Assembly: GCF_007990265.1 (NCBI RefSeq)
Contig: NZ_BJWH01000009.1
Location: forward strand, 1 to 64,000
Length of the DNA stretch: 64,000 nt
Direction: 5' to 3'
Source of the DNA: Cellulomonas terrae
GTDB taxonomy: Bacteria > Actinomycetota > Actinomycetes > Actinomycetales > Cellulomonadaceae
Shown here: positions 17,516 through 26,026 of the stretch, piece after piece
Layout of the letters: each line of letters begins with the position of its first letter
Position numbering within the stretch: position 1 is the first letter of the stretch
Notes under the pieces: generated by a model
What the model was told of the DNA's origin: nothing
Seen by the model: the letters and a program-made list of their open reading frames with translations, nothing else
Database searches by the model: none
Program-made: the position numbers and the translations under genes

Positions 17516-17553
17516 CCGGCTGCTCACCCCTCATACGAACGGTGAGCAGCCGG
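17516..17553 (-). terminator. Terminator of the aldo/keto reductase gene
   Basis: A perfect 13-bp inverted repeat, ccggctgctcacc (17516-17528) and ggtgagcagccgg (17541-17553), with a 12-base loop, lies 10 bases beyond the reductase stop on the minus strand. It overlaps the spacer of the ECF42 promoter of the next gene. Confidence 0.7.
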
Positions 17554-17560
17554 ATCGACA
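17534..17560 (-). promoter_or_regulatory. ECF42-type promoter for the second DGPF/sigma module
   Basis: On the minus strand TGTCGA (17560-17555) is followed by a 17-base spacer and CGTA (17537-17534). This is the same -35, spacer length and CG(A/T) -10 as at 11982-12008. It lies upstream of the second DGPF gene and supports positive autoregulation or cross-talk between the two modules. Confidence 0.66.
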
Positions 17561-17562
17561 GG

Positions 17563-18408
17563 TCAGTCTGCCGCAACCGGGACGTAGTCGAACGTGTCGG
17601 GGTCCGGGCCCGTGCGCTCGTCGCGGTTGAGGCTCGTGATGTCGGCGACGTCGACCTCGGACAGCTCGAAGTCGAAGATCGCGAAGTTCTCCTCGATGCG
17701 GCTGCGCGTCACCGACTTGGGGAACACGATGTCACCGCGCTGGACGTGCCAGCGGAGGGTGACCTGCGCGGGGGTCTTCCCCAGGGACTCGGCGATCCGC
17801 ACGATCGTCGGGTCGTCGAGGACCTTCCCCTGCGCGATCGGGCTCCACGCCTCGGTGGCGATGCCGTGCTCGGCGTCGAACGCGCGCACCTCCGACTGCG
17901 TGAGGTACGGGTGCACCTCGATCTGGTTCACGGCGGGCGTGATCGTGGTCTCGGCGTGCAGACGGCGCAGGTGGCCGGGCTGGAAGTTGGAGACCCCGAT
18001 CGACTTGGCGCGGCCGGACCGGTAGAAGTCCTCCATCGCCTTCCAGGTCTCGACGTAGCTGCCCACGGTCGGCAGTGGCCAGTGGATGAGGAACAGGTCC
18101 ACGTAGTCCAGGCCGAGGGTGTCGAGGGTCAGGTCGAAGGCGATCGCCGCGTCCTGCGGGTCGTGCGCGTCGTTGTTCAGCTTGCTGGTGATGAAGACCT
18201 CGTCGCGCGCCAGCCCGGACTGGGCGACGGCCTCACCGACGCCCTTCTCGTTCTTGTACATCTGCGCGGTGTCGATGTGGCGGTAGCCCACCTCGAAGGC
18301 CTGCAGGACCGCGTCCTTGGTCTCCGCGGGGTCGATCTGGAAGACGCCGAACCCCAGCTGGGGGATCTGCACGCCGGTGTTCAGGGTGATGTTCGGGACT
18401 GTGCTCAT
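17563..18408 (-). CDS. Aldo/keto reductase (AKR5-like, diketogluconate reductase type)
   Basis: A 281-residue NADPH-dependent aldo/keto reductase. The catalytic tetrad is visible: Asp46 and Tyr51 in [11 protein letters not shown], Lys76 in ITSKLNND and His109 in FLIHWPLP. The C-terminal cofactor loop with [14 protein letters not shown] is also present. Pattern and length match the prokaryotic AKR5 group (2,5-diketo-D-gluconate reductase and similar), which reduces a broad set of aldehydes and ketones. It is divergent from the SDR/TetR pair, with a TetR-type operator in the gap. Confidence 0.93.
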   Translation of the reverse strand: MSTVPNITLNTGVQIPQLGFGVFQIDPAETKDAVLQAFEVGYRHIDTAQMYKNEKGVGEAVAQSGLARDEVFITSKLNNDAHDPQDAAIAFDLTLDTLGLDYVDLFLIHWPLPTVGSYVETWKAMEDFYRSGRAKSIGVSNFQPGHLRRLHAETTITPAVNQIEVHPYLTQSEVRAFDAEHGIATEAWSPIAQGKVLDDPTIVRIAESLGKTPAQVTLRWHVQRGDIVFPKSVTRSRIEENFAIFDFELSEVDVADITSLNRDERTGPDPDTFDYVPVAAD

Positions 18409-18454
18409 GACCCCATTCGACCCCGCGACGGCCGGGTGTGCCTGTTAGAGTGCC

Positions 18455-18470
18455 AACCAACCAGTTGGTT
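18455..18470. promoter_or_regulatory. TetR-type operator upstream of the SDR/TetR operon
   Basis: AACCAACCAGTTGGTT (18455-18470) contains the palindrome AACCA-gt-TGGTT with a further half-site to its left. It ends 17 bases before the SDR start and lies in the 79-bp gap shared with the divergent reductase gene. The TetR gene is the second gene of the SDR operon, which fits autorepression. Confidence 0.66.
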
Positions 18471-18487
18471 TACGTTCAGGAGCCCAG

Positions 18488-19405
18488 ATGTACGTCGTCC
18501 CCGACCAGACCGGACGCACCGTCGTCGTCACCGGCGCCAACAGCGGCACGGGCCGCGAGGCCGCCGAACGCCTCGCAGCCGCCGGTGCCCACGTCGTCCT
18601 CGCCGTCCGTACCGCGGAGAAGGGCGAGAAGGCGCTCGCGGAGATCCAGGCCGCGCACCCCGGTGCGTCCGCCGAGGTGCGGATCCTCGACCTGGCCTCG
18701 CTGGCCTCGGTGCAGGCCTTCGCCGACGACCTCGGCCGCGACCTGCCGCACCTCGACACCCTCGTCAACAACGCGGGCGTCATGACCCCACCCACCCGCA
18801 TGGAGACCGAGGACGGCTTCGAGCTCCAGCTCGGCACCAACTACCTCGGCCCGTTCGCGCTGACCAACCGGCTCCTGCCGCTCCTGCTGGCTGCCCCGGA
18901 GGGCCGGGTCACCACGATGAGCAGCGGCATGGCGGCCGTGGGGCGCATCCGGTTCGACGACCTGCAGTGGACCCGGCGCCGGTACAGCCCCACGCGGTCG
19001 TACGCCCAGTCCAAGCTGGCCGACCTCCTGCTCGCCCGCCAGCTCGCCCGCGTCTCGATGCAGCGCGGCTGGGCACTGCGCAGCAACGCGGCCCACCCGG
19101 GGTTCACGCAGACCAACCTGCAGACCGCGGGTGCGTCGCTCGGCAAGGACGCCGTGCACCGGTCGTCCATCGCGCGCTTCCCGTTCGTCCCGTCGCAGCT
19201 GCCCCCCGAGGGCGCCGAGCCGATGCTGTTCGCGGCCGCCGACCCGCGCGCGGTCGAGGACGGCTACTACGGTCCGACCGGCCGGTTCGGGCTCGTCGGC
19301 CCCACCGGTCCCGTCCGCCTGAACCGTCGCATGCGCGACGACCGCACCGCCGCCCGCCTCTGGGCGGCGGCGGAGGACCTGACCGGCACCGCGCTCCCGG
19401 CGTGA
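18488..19405 (+). CDS. Short-chain dehydrogenase/reductase
   Basis: A 305-residue SDR. The Rossmann motif is [19 protein letters not shown] (TGxxxGxG), the structural motif is NNAGVM, and the catalytic Tyr and Lys are in [13 protein letters not shown]. The extended C-terminal part and the pattern [16 protein letters not shown] match the retinol dehydrogenase/WWOX-like classical SDRs often annotated as 'oxidoreductase'. It is the first gene of a two-gene operon with a TetR regulator, whose start overlaps the SDR stop (TGATG). Substrate unknown. Confidence 0.92.
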   Translation: MYVVPDQTGRTVVVTGANSGTGREAAERLAAAGAHVVLAVRTAEKGEKALAEIQAAHPGASAEVRILDLASLASVQAFADDLGRDLPHLDTLVNNAGVMTPPTRMETEDGFELQLGTNYLGPFALTNRLLPLLLAAPEGRVTTMSSGMAAVGRIRFDDLQWTRRRYSPTRSYAQSKLADLLLARQLARVSMQRGWALRSNAAHPGFTQTNLQTAGASLGKDAVHRSSIARFPFVPSQLPPEGAEPMLFAAADPRAVEDGYYGPTGRFGLVGPTGPVRLNRRMRDDRTAARLWAAAEDLTGTALPA

Positions 19406-19917
19406 TGGCCGCCGACACCCCGCGCCGGATCCTCGACGCGGCCGCCGACGAGTTCGCCGAGCGCGGGCTCGCCGGGGCGCGGGTGGACCGGATCGCCGAG
19501 CGGGCCGGCGCCAACAAGCAGCGGATCTACGCGTACTTCGGCAGCAAGGACCGGCTGTTCGAGCGGGTGGTCGAGGACCAGATCGAGCAGCTGCTCGACG
19601 CCGTGCCGTTCGACGCGGTCGACCTGCCCGGGTACGCGGTCCGGCTCTGGGAGTTCAACCTCGCGCACCCGTCGCTCGTGCGGCTGCTCCTGTGGCACGC
19701 GCTGGAGCGGCCCGGGATGCAGGTCGGGCACACGGAGTCGTCGCACGCCCGCAAGGTCGCTGCTCTGCGTGCCGTGCGGGGTGACGACGAGTGGCCCGCG
19801 GACCGGCTGCTCGGCCAGGTGCTCGCGCTGGTGCACGGCGTCACGCTCGCCCCGGGGCCCGACCTCGAGCACACGCGCGCGGACCTGCGTCGCGCGGTCA
19901 GCCGGCTGGTCGGCTGA
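19405..19917 (+). CDS. TetR-family transcriptional regulator
   Basis: A 170-residue regulator. The N-terminal helix-turn-helix is clear: RILDAAADEFAERGLAGARV followed by IAERAGANKQRIYAYFGSK. The C-terminal ligand domain is short. The ATG at 19405 overlaps the SDR stop codon. The palindromic site at 18455-18470 upstream of the SDR gene is its likely operator, so the protein probably represses its own operon and possibly the divergent aldo/keto reductase. Its 3' end overlaps the convergent SRPBCC gene. Confidence 0.92.
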   Translation: MAADTPRRILDAAADEFAERGLAGARVDRIAERAGANKQRIYAYFGSKDRLFERVVEDQIEQLLDAVPFDAVDLPGYAVRLWEFNLAHPSLVRLLLWHALERPGMQVGHTESSHARKVAALRAVRGDDEWPADRLLGQVLALVHGVTLAPGPDLEHTRADLRRAVSRLVG

Positions 19918-20326
19918 CCGGCTCGATCACGGCGCGCAGCCGCTCGGGCTGGACGCCGTCCTCCTTCGCGATGGACCGGCGGACGACCGGTGCGAGCACC
20001 TTCAGCGGACCGCGGACCTCGACGTCGGCGAGCAGGCGCAGGCTCGTGCCACCGGCCGCCGCGGCGAGCGTGTACGTGTAGACGGCGGTCACCGGGCCGG
20101 AGCGCGAGAGCAGCGCCAGCGTGCGGGGCGCGTCGAGCGTCTCGACGACGGCCGTGCGCTCCTTGCCGCGGACGGTGAACGTCACGACGGCCCCCGCCGA
20201 CACCGGTCCGCTCATCGCCGTCACACCTGGCATCCAGCGGGGCGCCAGGGACCAGTCGGTGAGTGCCGCCCAGACCGCGTCGGGGGGTGCGGCGATGGTC
20301 GTCGTGGTGTCGATCGCGGTCGTCAT
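19898..20326 (-). CDS. SRPBCC-family protein
   Basis: A 142-residue protein of the SRPBCC/polyketide cyclase fold. It has the typical opening TTTIAAPPDAVWAALTDWS and the strand-rich centre ending in a long C-terminal helix. Family members bind hydrophobic ligands or help in detoxification. Its function here is unknown. It lies 10 bases downstream of the AraC-type regulator gene on the same strand, so the two are probably one transcription unit, and it converges on the TetR gene with a 20-base overlap. Confidence 0.8.
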   Translation of the reverse strand: MTTAIDTTTTIAAPPDAVWAALTDWSLAPRWMPGVTAMSGPVSAGAVVTFTVRGKERTAVVETLDAPRTLALLSRSGPVTAVYTYTLAAAAGGTSLRLLADVEVRGPLKVLAPVVRRSIAKEDGVQPERLRAVIEPVSRPAG

Positions 20327-20336
20327 GGGCGCGACG

Positions 20337-21209
20337 CTAGGCGCGTGCCGACGGGCTGTCTTGGACGGGATTGACCACCGGCGCGAAGCCCGGCTCCGTC
20401 GCGGCGTCGCCGTAGACCGCGCGGTAGGCCGCCACGTACGCGGCGGGCGTCGTGCCCGTGTGGCGGCGGAAGTGCCGGATGAGGTGCGCCTGGTCGTACC
20501 AGCCCCGGTCGGCGGCCACCTGACCCCAGCCGACCGGGCGACCGGTGTCGAGCGACGCCAGCAGGTCCCGCATCCGGGTGACCCGCGCGAACGTCCCGGG
20601 GCTGAGGCCGACGACTCGTCGGAACCCGCGGTCCAGGTGGGCGTGCGACAGGTGCAGCTCCCGGGCCACGTCGGCGACCGGACGCCCCGGGTCCGCGACG
20701 AGCGCGGCCACCGCGGCCTCGACCGCGTCGGTGCACCGGGGCAGCGCGGGCTCGTGCCCCGCGACGGACTCCCGGAGCACGTCCTCGACCGCCGCGATCA
20801 TGTCGCCGGGGTCGTCGAGCGCCAGCAGCTCGCGACGCACCGGCGCCCAGGGTTCCGCGCCCACGAGCCGGCCCCGCAGCGCGCGCGGGTCGACGCCGAA
20901 CGCGGTCGCGCAGCCGATCGGCGTCGCGACGACCCCGACGCACCACGTCTCCCCGAGCGGGCGGTTCAGCATCGGCTGGTCGTCGGGCCCCAGCAGGAAC
21001 CCCGTCCGCGCCACGTGCCCGTCACCGTGCCCGTTGCGTGCCACCTGCGCGATGGGCGCCCCGAGCACCAGCCCGAGCACGGCCGAACCCGTCGGCGCCA
21101 CCCGCTCGGCGGGCGCGCGCAACCGGCCGCGGGCGTACCAGATGCTCGCCACGAACCGCCGGAGCGGACCCGTCGGCTCGTGCGTCAGGTAGGTGAAGTC
21201 GTCGGTCAC
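20337..21209 (-). CDS. AraC-family transcriptional regulator
   Basis: A 290-residue regulator. The N-terminal 150 residues are a cupin-like/DUF6597 sensor region, and the C-terminal 100 residues hold two helix-turn-helix motifs: VADVARELHLSHAHLDRGFR and the second near DQAHLIRHFRRHTGTTPAAY, which is the AraC signature. The start is GTG at 21209, and no ATG is near. It is followed 10 bases later by the SRPBCC gene and is divergent from the FAD oxidoreductase gene 103 bases away; these are its likely targets. Confidence 0.9.
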   Translation of the reverse strand: MTDDFTYLTHEPTGPLRRFVASIWYARGRLRAPAERVAPTGSAVLGLVLGAPIAQVARNGHGDGHVARTGFLLGPDDQPMLNRPLGETWCVGVVATPIGCATAFGVDPRALRGRLVGAEPWAPVRRELLALDDPGDMIAAVEDVLRESVAGHEPALPRCTDAVEAAVAALVADPGRPVADVARELHLSHAHLDRGFRRVVGLSPGTFARVTRMRDLLASLDTGRPVGWGQVAADRGWYDQAHLIRHFRRHTGTTPAAYVAAYRAVYGDAATEPGFAPVVNPVQDSPSARA

Positions 21210-21311
21210 CCGACGATCGTCGCGCACTGTCGGAGGTCGGTGGAAAGGTCGTGCTCGGATGCCTGCCCGCATGACAACCTGCCCGTGACCGACCTGCAGA
21301 GGAGCTCCGGC

Positions 21312-22652
21312 ATGTCCCATCCCCTCGCCTCCCTCGTCGCCGGACCCGTGCTGACCCCGGGCGAGGAGGGGTTCGACGACGAGGTCGCTCCCCACAACCG
21401 CGCGGTCGTGAACAGTCCCGACGTCGTCGTCGGGGCGACGAGCACGCAGGACGTGGTCGCGGCGGTGCGCTGGGCCGCGGAGCACCGGGTTCCGTTGGCG
21501 GTGCTGGCCACCGGGCACGGCGCGACGTCGCCCGTCACGTCCGGCGTGCTGCTGACGACGCGTCGGATCGGCGGGGTCGAGGTCGACCCGGACGAGCGTG
21601 TCGCCACGATCGGAGCCGGGGCCCGGTGGACCGACGTCGTCCCCGTCGCCGACGCACACGGGCTCACCCCCGTCGCCGGCTCGTCCACCCACGTCGGCGT
21701 CGTCGGCTACCTGCTCGGCGGGGGGATCGGCCCGTTCGCGCGCAGCCACGGGTCTTCGTCCGACCGGCTCCGGTCGCTGACCGTGGTCACCGGGACGGGG
21801 GAGGTGGTGGAGGCGTCGGCCGACGAGCACCCCGACCTGTTCTGGGCGCTCCGCGGCGGCAAGGTCGGGCTCGGCGTCGTGACGCAGGTCCGGCTCGAGC
21901 TGGTCGCGATCCCGGAGCTGTACGCGGGCGCCCTGTTCTTCGATGCCGAGCACATCGAGACCGCGCTGCGCGGCTGGATCGCGTGGACGGCGAGCGCGGA
22001 CGCCCAGACGACGACGAGCGCGGCGATCATCTCGTTCCCCGACCTCGAGGCCGTCCCGCCGTTCCTGCGGGGCCGGACGGCACTCGCCCTGCGCGTCGCA
22101 CGGCCCGGCGACGCGTCGGCCGGCGAGGCGGCGACGGCTCCCCTGCGCGCGCTCGCCCCGACGTTCCTGGACACGGTCGGTGTCCTGCCGGTCGCGCGCG
22201 CCGTGGAGATCCACAACGACCCCGTCAGGCCAGGGCCCGGCTGGGTGCGCGGGCTCATGCTCACCCATGCGGACGACGACCTCGCGACCGCCTGGCTCGG
22301 CGTCGTCGGACCGGGAACCGGCCATCCGTTCGTGGCCTCCGAGCTGCGCCACGTCGCGGGTGCCACGGGCGTCGACGTGCCTGGCGGGTCGGCCGTCTCG
22401 GGGCGGGGTGCGGCGTTCGTCGCCGGCGTCGTCGGCAACGACCCCACGCAGTTCGCCACCACGCTGCCCACCTGGGCGGCCCGGCTCGGCGCCGCGCTCG
22501 GGCCCTGGACCGCGGCGGAGCTCAACCCGAACTTCGCGGGGACGGGCACCCCGGTGTGGGCGCCGGCGACCGCCGACCGCCTGACGCAGGTCCGTCGGGC
22601 GTACGACCCCGTGGGCGTGCTCGCCCGGCCGCGGTCTGAGGAGGAGTCGTGA
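21312..22652 (+). CDS. FAD-binding oxidoreductase of the berberine bridge enzyme-like group
   Basis: A 446-residue flavoprotein with the FAD-binding type 4 domain (PCMH fold) in residues about 35-200 and a BBE-like C-terminus ending NPNFAG and RRAYDPVGVLARP. His69 in LAVLATGHGAT is the residue that usually binds FAD covalently. STHVGVVGYLLGGGIG is the classic pyrophosphate-binding segment. The cysteine needed for a second covalent bond is not seen. The substrate is unknown; relatives oxidise sugars or alkaloid-like alcohols. It may be controlled by the divergent AraC-type protein. Confidence 0.9.
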   Translation: MSHPLASLVAGPVLTPGEEGFDDEVAPHNRAVVNSPDVVVGATSTQDVVAAVRWAAEHRVPLAVLATGHGATSPVTSGVLLTTRRIGGVEVDPDERVATIGAGARWTDVVPVADAHGLTPVAGSSTHVGVVGYLLGGGIGPFARSHGSSSDRLRSLTVVTGTGEVVEASADEHPDLFWALRGGKVGLGVVTQVRLELVAIPELYAGALFFDAEHIETALRGWIAWTASADAQTTTSAAIISFPDLEAVPPFLRGRTALALRVARPGDASAGEAATAPLRALAPTFLDTVGVLPVARAVEIHNDPVRPGPGWVRGLMLTHADDDLATAWLGVVGPGTGHPFVASELRHVAGATGVDVPGGSAVSGRGAAFVAGVVGNDPTQFATTLPTWAARLGAALGPWTAAELNPNFAGTGTPVWAPATADRLTQVRRAYDPVGVLARPRSEEES

Positions 22653-22748
22653 AGGGTGCCCCGTTCTCGCCCGCGGGACCATCAGGCGGTGGCACGCTCT
22701 CGGAGCGTCGTCCGAGCGAGACGCAGTCGCACGTGACGAGAGGACAGC

Positions 22749-24731
22749 ATGACGTTCGCAGGTGAACGGGCAGCAACGAGGCGACGGCTCCTGGGCGGAG
22801 GCATCGCGCTGGTCACCGTCGTCGCAGGGCTGGCCGCGTGCTCGGCCGAGCCGCCGAACCCCGACAGCGCGACGGCAGCGCTCGCCTCTGCGCTCGCGTC
22901 CGGCGACTTCACCGAGGCGCCGTTCTCCGGTGGCGCGGCCGACGTGTCCGCGGCGACAGCAGCCCGGACCGCCGCGTTCGAGGGCCTCGCCCCGTGGGAG
23001 CCGCAGGTCGCCGTCGTCTCGACGACGATCGACGAGAAGGACAAGGACCTCGCGACCGTCACCCTCGGCTACACGTGGGACGTCGACGAGAGCGACGCCG
23101 ACTGGACGTACGAGACGCACGCGAAGCTCGCCCGGGACGACGAGGACGTCTGGCACGCCACGTGGTCGCCCTCGATGCTGGCGCCCGACCTCGCCGAGGG
23201 TGAGGTGCTCACCGTCCAGAAGGCGCGGGCGGACCGTGCGAACGTCCTGGGTGCGGGCGGTGCGGTGATCGTCGAGCCGCGGCTCGTCCACCGCCTCGGC
23301 ATCGACAAGACCCAGGTCGCACCGCCCGAGCAGGAGGCCGCGGCACGAGCGCTGGCGTCCGCGCTCCGGATGGACCCGGAGGCGTACGTGGCGAAGGTGG
23401 CCGCGGCAGGCGAGAAGGCGTTCATCGAGGCGATCACCGTCCGCGACGGCGACCCCGGCTACGACGTCGCGGGCCTCGCCGCGCTGGCCGGCGTGAACGA
23501 CGTCACCGACATGCTGCCGCTCGCCCCCACCCGGCAGTTCGCCCGCCCGATCCTCGGCACGGTCGGACCAGCCACCGCGGAGATCATCGAGAAGTCGGAC
23601 GGGGCCGTCTCGGACGGCGACCTCACCGGCCTGTCCGGGCTCCAGCGCCAGTACGACGCCCAGCTGCGCGGGCTGCCCGGCCTCACGATCACGGCGTCGC
23701 AGCCCGACGGCGCCGCCCCGCGCCGGCTGTACGTGGTCGAGCCCACGCCCGGGACCCCGCTCACGACCACGTTCGACGTCGGTCTGCAGGGCGCTGCCGA
23801 GGCCGTCGTGGCCACGGTCGGGCCCGCCAGCGCGATCGTCGCGATCCGGCCGTCCACCGGGGACGTGCTCGCGGCGGCCAGCGGCCCCGGGGGTGAGGGG
23901 ATGTCGACCGCGACCCTCGGCCAGTTCGCTCCGGGTTCGACGTTCAAGGTCGCGACCGCTCTCGCGCTGCTGCGGTCCGGGCTCTCCGCCGAGAGCGACA
24001 CGACGTGCCCGGCGACGGTCTCGGTCGACGGGCGGACGTTCACCAACTTCCCCGAGTACCCCACCGACAAGCTCGGCACCATCCCCCTCGCGACCGCCTT
24101 CGCCAACTCGTGCAACACGGCCTTCATCTCGGCCAGGGATGCCGCGAACCAGGACGCGCTCATCGACGCCGCCGGGTCGCTCGGCCTCGACCCGCACGCA
24201 GCGCTCGGGTTCCCGGCCTTCCTCGGCGACGTCCCGGCCGACTCGGACGGCACCGACCACGCCGCGTCGATGATCGGCCAGGGACGCGTGCTGGCGTCGC
24301 CGCTCGGCATGGCGACGGTCGCCGCGTCGGTGGCTCGCGGCCAGACCGTGGTCCCGCGTCTCGTGGTCCCGGCGGAGGGGGCGGCCACGCCGTCGCCCAC
24401 CGACGACGCCACCGCGGCCAGCGAGGAGCCGACGGACGCGCGGCGCCCGACCGTCCCGCTGACCGCCGACGAGGCCGCGACCCTGCGCCAGCTCATGCGC
24501 GGCGTGGTGACGGAGGGCGGCGCGACGTTCCTGCTGGACGTCCCCGGCGACGAGGTGGCGGCCAAGACCGGCACCGCGCAGTTCGGCGAGGCGGGCAACC
24601 TGCAGAACCACGTCTGGATGATCGCGATCCAGGGCGACCTGGCCGTCGCGGTGTTCGTCGACGTCGGCGAGTACGGGTCGACCACCGCCGGGCCGCTCCT
24701 CGAGCAGTTCCTGCGGGCGGCACAGGGCTGA
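22749..24731 (+). CDS. Lipoprotein penicillin-binding protein with MecA-N-like domain (class B, PBP2a-like)
   Basis: A 660-residue cell-wall transpeptidase anchored as a lipoprotein: LAAC lipobox, Cys31. Residues about 36-150 form an NTF2-like MecA_N domain, followed by a dimerisation region and the transpeptidase domain. Active-site motifs are Ser397-T-F-Lys400, Ser454-C-Asn456 and Lys606-T-Gly608. The protein cross-links peptidoglycan outside the membrane. A MecA_N domain gives a PBP2a-like layout, but beta-lactam resistance cannot be inferred from this alone. The ATG at 22749 follows a gagagg-like site. No cell division genes are nearby. Confidence 0.9.
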   Translation: MTFAGERAATRRRLLGGGIALVTVVAGLAACSAEPPNPDSATAALASALASGDFTEAPFSGGAADVSAATAARTAAFEGLAPWEPQVAVVSTTIDEKDKDLATVTLGYTWDVDESDADWTYETHAKLARDDEDVWHATWSPSMLAPDLAEGEVLTVQKARADRANVLGAGGAVIVEPRLVHRLGIDKTQVAPPEQEAAARALASALRMDPEAYVAKVAAAGEKAFIEAITVRDGDPGYDVAGLAALAGVNDVTDMLPLAPTRQFARPILGTVGPATAEIIEKSDGAVSDGDLTGLSGLQRQYDAQLRGLPGLTITASQPDGAAPRRLYVVEPTPGTPLTTTFDVGLQGAAEAVVATVGPASAIVAIRPSTGDVLAAASGPGGEGMSTATLGQFAPGSTFKVATALALLRSGLSAESDTTCPATVSVDGRTFTNFPEYPTDKLGTIPLATAFANSCNTAFISARDAANQDALIDAAGSLGLDPHAALGFPAFLGDVPADSDGTDHAASMIGQGRVLASPLGMATVAASVARGQTVVPRLVVPAEGAATPSPTDDATAASEEPTDARRPTVPLTADEAATLRQLMRGVVTEGGATFLLDVPGDEVAAKTGTAQFGEAGNLQNHVWMIAIQGDLAVAVFVDVGEYGSTTAGPLLEQFLRAAQG

Positions 24732-24784
24732 CACCCCGGGGGGAGTCCGAGCCGGTGGGCCCGAGGCTGTGAGAGCGTCGGGGC

Positions 24785-24877
24785 ATGAGTGACGAGGACA
24801 CCGGGACGCAGGACGGGCGGATCGCCGAGGTCGTCGCGGTCGGCGACCCGGCCCGCGCGATCGAGGAGATCCGATGA
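24785..24877 (+). CDS. 30-residue small ORF coupled to the flavin monooxygenase gene
   Basis: A short reading frame with an ATG at 24785 preceded by gagag at a normal distance and a TGA at 24875-24877 overlapping the ATG of the next gene (ATGA). The peptide is acidic, starting MSDEDTGTQDGR and ending DPARAIEEIR, with a helical C-terminal half. No family is recognised. It may be a real small protein, a leader peptide that couples translation to the downstream gene, or the remnant of a longer gene. Existence as a product is unproven. Confidence 0.4.
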   Translation: MSDEDTGTQDGRIAEVVAVGDPARAIEEIR

Positions 24878-25836
24878 CCGGCCCGACGACCCAGCGCGCC
24901 GTCGGCGTCATGCTCCCGCGGGACCTGCCCGCCCACCAGTTCCGGACCTACGCGCAGCGCGCGGAGACGCTCGGCTTCGACGAGCTCTGGGTGGTCGAGG
25001 ACTGCTTCTTCCGCGGCGGGATCGCGCAGGCGGCCGCGGCGCTCGCGATGACGGAGCGGATCCGGCTCGGCATCGGCATCCTGCCCGCCGCGGTGCGGAA
25101 CGCGGCGTTCACCGCGCTGGAGGCGGCGACGCTCGCGGAGCTGTTCCCGGGGCGCGTCGACATCGGCATCGGGCACGGGATGCCCGGCTGGATGCGCCAG
25201 GTCGGGGCGTGGCCGGCGAGCCCGCTGACGATGCTGGGGGAGCACCTGGAAGCGGTGCGCGCGGTGCTGACCGGCTCTCGGGAGAGCGTGGAGGGTCGAT
25301 ACGTCCAGCTGGACGGCGTCGAGCTGAGCACGCCGCCCAGCAGCGTGCCGCGGATCCTCGCGGGGGTGCGCGGACCGAAGTCGCTCGCGCTCGCGGGCAG
25401 GTCCGCCGACGGCACGATCCTCGCGGAGCCGGTCACCCCCGAGTACGTCGCGGAGGCGCTCCGGCACATCGCCCCCACGCGTGAGCACCGGATCGTCGCG
25501 TACTGCGTCGCGGTGGTCGACGACGACGCGACCGCAGCCCGCGCTGCCGCTCGGCCCGCGCTGGAGTGGATCGGGGAGCCCGACTGGGACGTGCACATCG
25601 CTCCGCTGCCGTTCGCCGAGGCGTTCCGCGCGCTGCGGGCGTCGTCGGCCACCCGCGAGGCGTTCGTCGCGGCGATGCCCGACGCGTGGGTCGACCAGCT
25701 CGCCGTCGTCGGGACCGTCGACGACGCCCGCACCCGTATCGGGCAGCTGCACGACGCGGGCGTCACGACGACGGTCCTGATGCCCGTCGGCACCGACCCC
25801 CTGTCCGCCCTGGAGGACCTCGCGCGCGTGCTGTAG
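24874..25836 (+). CDS. LLM-class flavin-dependent oxidoreductase
   Basis: A 320-residue luciferase-like monooxygenase with a TIM-barrel fold. Conserved parts include FDELWVVEDCFF near residue 35, RIRLGIGILPAAVRNAAFTA, and LFPGRVDIGIGHGMPGWMRQ, which matches the F420/FMN-dependent subgroup. Such enzymes use FMNH2 or reduced F420 with small organic substrates. The start overlaps the stop of a 30-residue ORF. The cofactor and substrate are unknown. It is separated by 190 bases from the next gene, which has its own promoter. Confidence 0.88.
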   Translation: MTGPTTQRAVGVMLPRDLPAHQFRTYAQRAETLGFDELWVVEDCFFRGGIAQAAAALAMTERIRLGIGILPAAVRNAAFTALEAATLAELFPGRVDIGIGHGMPGWMRQVGAWPASPLTMLGEHLEAVRAVLTGSRESVEGRYVQLDGVELSTPPSSVPRILAGVRGPKSLALAGRSADGTILAEPVTPEYVAEALRHIAPTREHRIVAYCVAVVDDDATAARAAARPALEWIGEPDWDVHIAPLPFAEAFRALRASSATREAFVAAMPDAWVDQLAVVGTVDDARTRIGQLHDAGVTTTVLMPVGTDPLSALEDLARVL

Positions 25837-25962
25837 CGGGGCCGTCGTGGGCGCGCGGGCCGCGCCGACTCCCGCGACCACGCCCTGGAGCACGCGCCAT
25901 CGCCCCGAGCCGTCACCCAGGGCTTTGTTCGTCCCACCGATGCCCGTGCGTGTTAAGAAGTC

Positions 25963-25991
25963 TTGACATGATGTCTGGTTCGCCATACCTT
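25963..25991 (+). promoter_or_regulatory. Sigma-70 promoter of the MDR reductase operon
   Basis: TTGACA (25963-25968), a 17-base spacer and TACCTT (25986-25991) stand in an AT-richer stretch 36 bases before the start codon. The -35 element is a perfect match to the housekeeping consensus. Confidence 0.72.
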
Positions 25992-25994
25992 CGC

Positions 25995-26016
25995 TGTGTC
26001 AACAATTCTTTACACA
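25995..26016. promoter_or_regulatory. Operator candidate at the MDR reductase transcription start
   Basis: TGTGTCAA (25995-26002), 6 bases, then TTTACACA (26009-26016) is an inverted repeat matching at 7 of 8 positions. It covers the expected transcription start and ends just before the ribosome site, so a repressor bound here would block initiation. The cognate protein is unknown. Confidence 0.5.
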
Positions 26017-26026
26017 GGAGACTCCG

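Noticed and set aside
22749..24731. Acquired beta-lactam resistance gene (mecA-like)
   Set aside because: MecA_N-domain PBPs are ordinary chromosomal genes in actinobacteria. No mobile element or resistance cassette surrounds it, and base composition matches its neighbours.
20337..24911. Very long open frame on the minus strand opposite several plus-strand genes
   Set aside because: Only its low-coordinate end (to 21209) is a real gene, the AraC-type regulator. The rest is an antisense shadow of the FAD oxidoreductase and penicillin-binding protein genes, caused by the scarcity of stop codons in very GC-rich DNA, and has no recognisable domain.
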